Shown here piece by piece: positions 58,017 through 64,000 of a DNA stretch of 64,000 nt. The position numbers and the translations under genes are program-made. The stretch's first letter is position 1; the number at the start of each line of letters is the position of its first letter. The stretch covers positions 310,001 through 374,000 of the forward strand of contig JAHHGX010000020.1 of NCBI GenBank assembly GCA_019359675.1, read 5' to 3'. This stretch comes from Calothrix sp. FI2-JRJ7. Lineage in GTDB: Bacteria; Cyanobacteriota; Cyanobacteriia; Cyanobacteriales; Nostocaceae. The notes below the pieces were generated by a model. The model was given only the letters and a program-made list of their open reading frames with translations, made no database searches and was not told the DNA's origin.

Positions 58017-58133
58017 ATATATAAAGCACGAATGTATCGTGTCCTTACAATATCTTATTGTTTTATTCACTTGTAACTAGTTACAAGATTTAAATAAAAA
58101 ATTTACAGTAAAAAAATATTAAATGAATGACGT

Positions 58134-58156
58134 ATGGTGGGCCGCGGCCCACCCTA
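58134..58156. repeat. GGTGGGCCGCGGCCCACC palindrome
   Basis: A perfect 18-bp GC-rich palindrome in TATGGTGGGCCGCGGCCCACC-CTAC context, between cupB and the glycosyltransferase. It is in terminator position for the cupB operon although no T-run follows on the minus strand. Confidence 0.6.
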
Positions 58157-58172
58157 CACTGATGAGCAAAAG

Positions 58173-59309
58173 TTAAGAGTCTTTGTTTACGTCTAGTAAG
58201 CGTGAGTTTTGTAATCTATCGAGCCATTTTTGGAAATAGACTTGGTTAGCCATTTGCTCGTTGGGGTTTTGGGTATCGGCAGGATGGGGCATTAGTCCCA
58301 ATATTGTTGCTGAGGTTACACAAAACATCGATTTTTGGAAGCTGATACATATTTGTACCCGCAGGTCGTCTTCTCCTCTGGGACTTTTACGGTATATTTC
58401 GTGGAGGTATTCGGGTAAGAAGTGCCGCATGTCTTGCATTAGCAATGTTGGAGGTATACCGGCGCCTCCTATAGGTAGTGGGTCTGCGTATAAGGCGCCG
58501 TATTGAAAGCGCGCTTGGTCTGCGGGTATTTGATATGCTTGAGCGTTATATGAAACTGTACCTGGGAATGGTGTTCCTCTAAAAAATACTGCTTCGACGT
58601 AGGGTATAGCGGTATCTACTAAGAAGGTTAAACCTAATGATTTAGGTAGAATGCTGTAAGTTTTATCTTTGATTTTGACTGAGTAAGTAATTGGTCTTGA
58701 GGCATCAAAAACTAAACCATCTTTTATATGGTTGACGACATCTGGAATTGTTTTTATCATTCCCATGTCGTAATAGTCTGATAATGACAGAAATATATCA
58801 GCCATGACGTGCCAGAATTGTCCTAAACCACTGTAGTATGCAGAAACTCGCAGTTGTTCGGTTAGGAAATCAGGAAATAAGCTATTTAAACCTAAGACAA
58901 AAGGATTATTTCCAAATTTTGCTTGTATTATAGCGTTGGCTCGCTGTTGAAATTCTGGAGTGTCTAAATAACTATCTAAACCGCCGCCTCCGTGCCAATA
59001 CATTGCTTTCATGCAATATTCCGCATATTCAAAGTTAATACGGTCGTGCCACCAATGTTTAAATAGTTTTTTTCTATTGATGTCACCGTTGAAGTACTTA
59101 AAGAATGGGAAAAATACTAAAAATTGATTTTCTGCGATGTAAATGAGGTTTTTATAATATTCGTCTAAAACGACTCCGTAGCTTTTTAATATACCTACTA
59201 CTTCGCGGACATTTTCTGGTGTATCTGGAAGTAGTGAATCACCATTTTGTAATCTTTTTAGGTATTCTACTAAAGGATAGTTATCAAGTGTTTTTGCTTT
59301 TGTTACCAT
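58173..59309 (-). CDS. cupB: CO2 hydration protein (CupB/ChpX type)
   Basis: 378 residues without membrane spans. It matches the CO2-hydration-protein family of the specialised NDH-1 complexes: PLVEYLKRLQNGDSLLPD, HWWHDRINFEYAEYCMKAMYW, YYSGLGQFWHVMADIFL and TPFPGTVSYNAQAYQIP. The protein converts CO2 to bicarbonate on the cytoplasmic face of the NDH-1MS complex, driven by electron flow. The CupB rather than CupA assignment is inferred from the absence of a cupS gene next to it and from the neighbouring ccmK2. It is last in an ndhF-ndhD-cup transcript on the minus strand. Confidence 0.8.
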   Translation of the reverse strand: MVTKAKTLDNYPLVEYLKRLQNGDSLLPDTPENVREVVGILKSYGVVLDEYYKNLIYIAENQFLVFFPFFKYFNGDINRKKLFKHWWHDRINFEYAEYCMKAMYWHGGGGLDSYLDTPEFQQRANAIIQAKFGNNPFVLGLNSLFPDFLTEQLRVSAYYSGLGQFWHVMADIFLSLSDYYDMGMIKTIPDVVNHIKDGLVFDASRPITYSVKIKDKTYSILPKSLGLTFLVDTAIPYVEAVFFRGTPFPGTVSYNAQAYQIPADQARFQYGALYADPLPIGGAGIPPTLLMQDMRHFLPEYLHEIYRKSPRGEDDLRVQICISFQKSMFCVTSATILGLMPHPADTQNPNEQMANQVYFQKWLDRLQNSRLLDVNKDS

Positions 59310-59335
59310 AGCTTTTTAAAGAGGGTATTGGGATA

Positions 59336-59368
59336 TGTTGGGTTCCGCTTGCGCTCCACCCAACCTAC
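59336..59368. repeat. GTTGGGTTCCGCTTGCGCTCCACCCAACC repeat
   Basis: A short imperfect hairpin (GTTGGGT ... ACCCAAC) between ndhD and cupB. It is the same form as the copy at 51452. Confidence 0.75.
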
Positions 59369-59372
59369 ATTA

Positions 59373-60848
59373 TTATTTTGTTGCAACTACGTTTTCAATG
59401 TGAACCATTGCGGTTGTTGTTGGTTCTGTCCAGTGTATTAACCATGCGGGTTGAATACCGAAAATGATAATTAATACTGCTAGGGCTAAAGCTGGAAGAC
59501 GTTCACTCCAATACACTCTGGGTAAATTCATTACCTGTGTGGATAATCTACCGAAGAATGCTTGGTTCATTAAAATTAGGAAGTAAACTGCTGTTAGCCC
59601 TGTTCCTATCATTGATATTAGGGTTTGCACTGGGAAAACAGCGAAGCTGCCCCGAAAGACGATAAATTCGGAAATAAACCCAACCATTCCGGGTATTCCA
59701 GCACTTGCCATTATCCCAACTACCATTAAGCTACCAATTACTGGCATTCCGCGTTCGGGGTTGAAGAGTCCTTGAACTACATCTAAGTCACGACTGCCTG
59801 CTTTTTTATATACAACACCTACTAGCAGGAACAGTAGTGCTGATATTAAACCATGACTAATCATTTGTAGTACTGCTCCTAACACGCTCAATGGTGTTGC
59901 AGCAGCAGCGGCAAGTAGTACATAACCCATGTGTCCAACTGAACTATATGCCACCATTTTCTTCATGTCTTTTTGAGCGATGGCACAAGATGAACCATAT
60001 AGTACGCTTATTACTGACCATGTTGCTAAAAACGGCGCCAATGTTGCCCAAGCATCAGGGAATAAATCCATGCCAAACCGCAATAAACCATAAGTACCTA
60101 GTTTCAACAGTACCCCTGCTAATAATACCGATATTGGTGTGGAAGCTTCAACGTGAGCATCGGGTAGCCAGGTATGAAAAGGTACTAAAGGCATTTTGAT
60201 GCCAAAACCAATTAAGATTCCTAGTAGTAAGATGATTTGTGTAACCAGTGGTAGACTTTCCGTATTCAAATTTTCGAGCGCAAAGTTATGTGAATTACTC
60301 AGTAGTACCATGCCAAGGAAACTTGCTAATATCAGGAATCCTGATACTGCTGTGTATATCAAAAATTTCGTTGCTGCATAACCTCGACGTTCACCACCCC
60401 AAATCGCAATTAGTAAGTACAGGGGAATCAATTCGATTTCGTAAAACAGGAAGAACAATAGCAAGTCCTGCGATAGAAAGGCGCCTGTTACCCCGATATT
60501 TAACAGCAGTAATAATGAATAATAAAATCGCGGTCGATTTATAGATTCATCAGAACTGTAAATCGCAATACAAGTCAACAGCGCATTTAGTACCAATAAT
60601 GGTAATGATAATCCATCAATACCAAGATTGTAATTCAAGCCTAATGCATCTATCCAGGGCAAGAATTCTGTAAATTGTTGCGAGACGTTGCTTGGATTAA
60701 ATAAAAATGCCAAAACAATCGTCCATACAAAAGCAACGCTAGCAAAACCCAAAGCTATTTTACGTGTTAGCTTTGGTGTTATTTCGACGGGCAAAAACCC
60801 TATCAATGCGGCGCCAAAAAACGGCAACAGAAGTAATACAGTAAGCAT
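59373..60848 (-). CDS. ndhD4: NDH-1 subunit NdhD (CO2-uptake type, probably NdhD4)
   Basis: 491 residues with about 14 membrane spans: a proton-pumping antiporter-like subunit of complex I. Conserved parts include LGLNYNLGIDGLSLPLLVLNA, FFLFYEIELIPLYLLIAIWGG (Glu), PLVPFHTWLPDAHVEA (His) and KKMVAYSSVGHMGYVL. Together with NdhF and Cup it forms the CO2-uptake form of NDH-1. The D4 number is inferred from context and was not tested by phylogeny. Confidence 0.85.
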   Translation of the reverse strand: MLTVLLLLPFFGAALIGFLPVEITPKLTRKIALGFASVAFVWTIVLAFLFNPSNVSQQFTEFLPWIDALGLNYNLGIDGLSLPLLVLNALLTCIAIYSSDESINRPRFYYSLLLLLNIGVTGAFLSQDLLLFFLFYEIELIPLYLLIAIWGGERRGYAATKFLIYTAVSGFLILASFLGMVLLSNSHNFALENLNTESLPLVTQIILLLGILIGFGIKMPLVPFHTWLPDAHVEASTPISVLLAGVLLKLGTYGLLRFGMDLFPDAWATLAPFLATWSVISVLYGSSCAIAQKDMKKMVAYSSVGHMGYVLLAAAAATPLSVLGAVLQMISHGLISALLFLLVGVVYKKAGSRDLDVVQGLFNPERGMPVIGSLMVVGIMASAGIPGMVGFISEFIVFRGSFAVFPVQTLISMIGTGLTAVYFLILMNQAFFGRLSTQVMNLPRVYWSERLPALALAVLIIIFGIQPAWLIHWTEPTTTAMVHIENVVATK

Positions 60849-60875
60849 TTTTTAAGTTAAGAGTGAAAAGTTTTA

Positions 60876-61028
60876 GGGTGGGTGAAAGCTATTACAATCA
60901 TGCAATGTAACGCGAGATTAAAGTGCTTTCACCCACCATTAACCGTGTGGTACATAAAGTTTCTGGTGCGTAACGCCACAAGGAAACTTTGCGCGCGTTG
61001 TAGGATTGTTATGGCGTTACACACCCTA
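60876..61028. repeat. Two TGCGTGAAAGC/TGCGTAACGCC inverted repeats inside the ndhF-ndhD operon
   Basis: 60876-60937: GGTGGGTGAAAGC and GCTTTCACCCACC. 60965-61028: GGTGCGTAACGCC and GGCGTTACACACC, ending at the base before the ndhF stop codon. They separate ndhF from ndhD by 180 bp and could set differential expression within the operon. Confidence 0.85.
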
Positions 61029-62885
61029 CTAAAACGGGAGGTTATTAAGAAGACCTAATGACCAGCTAATAAAGAAACCTAGTATGCTGATACCAATAAC
61101 GATGGTCAGCATGTACCCTTGTGATTGTCCGGATACACTGTATTTCAAGCTTTGTCCGCTGAATATTGCCGCAAACCCCACTAAGTTAACTAACCCGTCA
61201 ATAATGTAGCGGTCACTCCATGCTGATATATTAGAAAGTATTGCGACTATACTTACTACGGTTGATTTGTATATACGGTCGATGTAAAAGTCATATCCTA
61301 ATAAGTCTTGTATAAATCGCCATGCCAGTACAGTTGAACGTGACCATGCTTTGTGTAGATGAATTGTTGAACCGAGTAATACCCCGAATGCTGTAGATGA
61401 CACTAGTAGGGATAATACTGTTAAATTTATACTTTCCCACGTCGGTAGTAAATACCACTGTTGAAGCATTAATGGTACTAACAAGTTCACAATTGTTAAT
61501 GAAACCATTGGTATTGACATTTGCCAACCAACTTCCGGCGCCCGTCGAGTTTTCTGCTGTGGTTTACCCCAAAAAACTAACCGAAAGACTCTGGTCAAAT
61601 TTAATGCCGTTAACCCGTTGACTAAAACTAATACGACAACTACCCACGGTGAAATATTCGCTAAACCATCTGCCCAAGACAGCATTGCCCAAAAGCTACC
61701 AAGCGGTAACATTGTCACCATACTTGCCGCACCCACAACAAATGCAGTGGTTGTTGCTGGCATTCGCGACCATAGTCCACCCATTTCGGTTAAGTCTTGG
61801 CTGCTAGTTGTAAAAATGACTGAGCCAGAACTCATAAATAACAGTGCTTTGGCTATGGCATGAGTTAATAGTAGCATCAGCGCAACACCACCCTGTTCCA
61901 TACCGACAGCTAAGAATACCAAGCCCATATACGCACTCGTTGAATGTGATAATGCGCGTTTAATATCAGTTTGGGCTATTGAAACTAGTGTTGCACCAAT
62001 TGCTGTCACCAAACCCATCACTACTAATGCATTTAACGCTATGGGTGAAAGTGCTAGTACTGGCTGAAGTTTGTACAGTAAATAGGCGCCACCAGCTACT
62101 ACCATCGAGTTTCGTAAAATCGACGCTGGGTTGGGACCCTCCATTGCTTCATCTAACCATAAATGGAACGGAAACTGCGCGCACTTACCCGCTGGTCCAG
62201 CAATTAAAGCAAGCCCTAATAAAGTTGATACTACAGGAGAAAGTTCCGCCGTCTGTGCCCACTCGTACAAGTCTGAAAAATTCAAACTGCCTGCAATCAC
62301 AGAAAGCGCTACAACAGCCATCAAAAGCATTAAGTCTCCAACGCGCTTCGTCCAAAACGCATCACGTGCGGCAGTTACAACTAAAGGTTGCGCGTACCAA
62401 AAACCAACGAGTAAATACGTTGATAATGTCAGAACTTCCAAAAGCGCGTAACTCAAAAACAACGAATCACTGATTGCTAAACCGCTTAACGCTGCTTCAA
62501 AAAATCCCATCAAGGCGAAAAAGCGAGCTAATGCCCAGTCTTTTTCCATATATCCCAAGGCATAAATTTGCGCGAGCAAACTCAAACCAGTTATTAATAC
62601 TGATGCTCCAACACTAACAGTTGAAATTTCAATAGCAAACGATAAATCAAAATCGGCAGCTTTAAACCAAGTTACAAGTAAACTTTGCTGGTCACTGTTC
62701 CAAATCACTCTAAAAATAAGTAAGCTGTGAACAAAAGCTAATACTGTGGTTAACAAATTCAAGTACGCCGCTGGTCTTGGACCCGTTCGTCTTATTAGTC
62801 CTATTGCCCAAGGTAGCGTCAATATCGCTCCAATTAAGCCATAGAAAGGAACCCACCAACTTGTTGATAGCAGAAACTGATTCAT
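61029..62885 (-). CDS. ndhF4: NDH-1 subunit NdhF (CO2-uptake type, probably NdhF4)
   Basis: 618 residues, about 15-16 membrane spans. Opens with MNQFLLSTSWWVPFYGLIGA; conserved parts are SYALLEVLTLSTYLLVGFWYA (Glu), GPAGKCAQFPFHLWLDEAMEGPNPAS (Lys, His) and DIKRALSHSTSAYMGLVFLAVG. It is the distal antiporter-like subunit. The short C-terminus compared with NdhF1 and the NdhD/Cup partners place it in the CO2-uptake class. It is first in the operon and its promoter lies in the region shared with ccmK2. Confidence 0.87.
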   Translation of the reverse strand: MNQFLLSTSWWVPFYGLIGAILTLPWAIGLIRRTGPRPAAYLNLLTTVLAFVHSLLIFRVIWNSDQQSLLVTWFKAADFDLSFAIEISTVSVGASVLITGLSLLAQIYALGYMEKDWALARFFALMGFFEAALSGLAISDSLFLSYALLEVLTLSTYLLVGFWYAQPLVVTAARDAFWTKRVGDLMLLMAVVALSVIAGSLNFSDLYEWAQTAELSPVVSTLLGLALIAGPAGKCAQFPFHLWLDEAMEGPNPASILRNSMVVAGGAYLLYKLQPVLALSPIALNALVVMGLVTAIGATLVSIAQTDIKRALSHSTSAYMGLVFLAVGMEQGGVALMLLLTHAIAKALLFMSSGSVIFTTSSQDLTEMGGLWSRMPATTTAFVVGAASMVTMLPLGSFWAMLSWADGLANISPWVVVVLVLVNGLTALNLTRVFRLVFWGKPQQKTRRAPEVGWQMSIPMVSLTIVNLLVPLMLQQWYLLPTWESINLTVLSLLVSSTAFGVLLGSTIHLHKAWSRSTVLAWRFIQDLLGYDFYIDRIYKSTVVSIVAILSNISAWSDRYIIDGLVNLVGFAAIFSGQSLKYSVSGQSQGYMLTIVIGISILGFFISWSLGLLNNLPF

Positions 62886-63531
62886 TTAAACTTCCCGATT
62901 TGCCGTAATTTAAAAAAATTATTAACGATGAAACTAAGTTAACTAAAAGCTATGTCCTAAAATTGTGTTCAATATATAAATTGCACGGAATAGCTTTTTA
63001 TTACTTAGATTTTCTCGGAAATATGTCAAAAAGACTACTATGCTTCGCATAAATAAACATTATCTTTTCACGTCCAAGCCCCTACCTGCTAAGATTTTCT
63101 TTGTCTCAAAAATCCAGCTTATATGTTTTATAACAAAAACTTATATTTTGAGAAAAAATAAATGGTCAGCGCACGCTTGCAGCAGAACACTCGCAGAGAG
63201 GCGCCATATACGCTCTCGCTCGACTACTCCCTCACGGTAGATTTGTCACTGTCACGTTTATTTATAAACTAACAGTATAAAGAAATTATAAATCATAAGG
63301 CATGGAGAAGGAATCCGTAGTCTATGAGAACCGGAAATACACTGATATTAAGTTGGTTAAGTTTTTCAAAACCATTTTATTATAAAGTATTATAGTAATT
63401 TATCTTGCCAGGGGTGCCAACCTTTTCTATGCTTAAGAACGAGAGTGCTTTTTGAATTGGACTAAGATGAGCATCCCCGTCAAAAAATTCAGTAAGCAAA
63501 GTGTCGCGTAAATTTTTGTAGGAGTCTAGAA
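62886..63531. promoter_or_regulatory. Divergent promoter region between ndhF4 and ccmK2
   Basis: About 650 bp with no supported gene. One GGCGCC (63199) and a C/G-rich patch at 63165-63240 stand out from A/T-rich DNA. A long leader for the ccm operon is plausible. No LysR-type box could be identified with confidence. Confidence 0.4.
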
Positions 63532-63840
63532 GTGCCAATTGCAGTTGGAATGATTGAGACTAAGGGTTTTCCGGCAGTTGTAGAAGCTGCGGATGCGATG
63601 GTTAAGGCTGCACGTGTAACCTTAGTTGGATATGAAAAAATCGGTAGCGCTCGCGTTACCGTTATTGTCCGAGGTGACGTATCAGAAGTACAAGCTTCGG
63701 TAGCTGCTGGAATTGAAGCTGCGCGTCGTGTTAATGGTGGTGAAGTCGTATCCACACACATTATTGCACGTCCACATGAGAACCTAGAGTATGTACTACC
63801 AATTCGATATACCGAAGCGGTTGAACAATTCCGGACATAA
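63532..63840 (+). CDS. ccmK2: Carboxysome shell protein CcmK2
   Basis: GTG start, AGGAG 7 bases upstream. 102 residues, a single BMC domain: [45 protein letters not shown] (pore loop Lys-Ile-Gly-Ser), and the C-terminus [20 protein letters not shown]. The length and tail match CcmK2, not the longer CcmK1. Hexamers tile the facets of the beta-carboxysome; the central pore admits bicarbonate. It is the first gene of what should be a ccmK-L-M-N operon continuing past the window. Confidence 0.93.
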   Translation: MPIAVGMIETKGFPAVVEAADAMVKAARVTLVGYEKIGSARVTVIVRGDVSEVQASVAAGIEAARRVNGGEVVSTHIIARPHENLEYVLPIRYTEAVEQFRT

Positions 63841-64000
63841 TTTGTAGTACTGGTGTATTACAGCATTTAAGTACTGTAATACGGCAACAGGAGATGCTTG
63901 GGTTTTAGATTTTGGATTGAGTCTGTAGCTGTTTCTAAGTACAAACTAAGTTTGGTAAATTTTGATACAAGTACAATTAAAATTCAGAATTTGAAATCCG
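63841..64000. other. Intergenic region at window end
   Basis: 160 bp without a gene start in the window; the next ccm gene presumably lies beyond. Confidence 0.4.

Noticed and set aside
63040-63240. ORF of 66 aa in the ndhF4-ccmK2 gap
   Set aside because: Composition is unlike a protein (Arg/Ser/Cys-rich end from G+C-rich DNA) and it has no ribosome site.

Overview
The window is a piece of an AT-rich cyanobacterial chromosome. A PsbQ-type photosystem II lipoprotein, a CcmK2-type carboxysome shell protein, an NdhF/NdhD/CO2-hydration-protein operon and a SigF-type sigma factor show this. The density of short palindromic intergenic repeats, the long fused Ser/Thr-kinase/histidine-kinase and the many Uma2-type ORFs fit a large-genome filamentous (Nostocales-like) species. 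The genus cannot be read from the sequence. I found no rRNA, tRNA, CRISPR array or complete insertion sequence.

Layout. 1-8.3 kb: the 3' part of a defence/DNA-modification locus that reads best as the H-I-J-K-D genes of a Dpd (7-deazaguanine-in-DNA) system. Its helicase gene ends early and the following nuclease gene has lost its start. 8.4-14.7 kb: minus-strand genes (Rpn-like nuclease, alpha/beta hydrolase, ThiO, PsbQ, a C13/caspase-like secreted peptidase). ThiO carries an intergenic repeat in frame. 15-22.2 kb: an unrecognised 477-aa protein, a HEAT-repeat protein, SigF, then decayed genes (a prfB copy, an NTF2/SnoaL-like gene cut by a repeat, a GST tail) around an aldo/keto reductase. 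22.4-25.2 kb: a probable type Ve (inverse autotransporter-like) barrel with a beta-helix of repeats. 25.4-29.6 kb: a housekeeping block with prfB (programmed +1 frameshift), a DUF3285-type protein, ybeY, dgkA, trpG/pabA and an MBL-fold protein. 29.7-40.2 kb: small secreted or membrane proteins, a broken LssY-like gene, then two large signalling genes. 40.4-43.8 kb: a pabC-like gene with no ordinary start codon, an orphan FtsH periplasmic-domain protein and ftsH. 43.9-51.2 kb: an accessory stretch with Uma2 proteins, two broken toxin-antitoxin pairs, an AIG1/septin-like GTPase, remains of a 5mC methyltransferase locus, a PhnD-like lipoprotein and an HsdR-N-like protein. 51.6-58 kb: ahcY, an MscS channel, two small conserved genes and a glycosyltransferase. 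58-64 kb: the CO2-uptake/carboxysome region (cupB-ndhD-ndhF, divergent from ccmK2).

Two genome-scale signals stand out. GGCGCC occurs about 100 times in 64 kb by my hand count, where about 3 would be expected at this base composition, while the usual cyanobacterial HIP1 octamer GCGATCGC was seen once. GGCGCC is nearly absent from 31.4 to 40.5 kb, over the two signalling genes, and the single HIP1 copy lies there. The window also holds at least seven families of short palindromic repeats. Several copies have entered genes, adding peptide, supplying stop codons or truncating the product.
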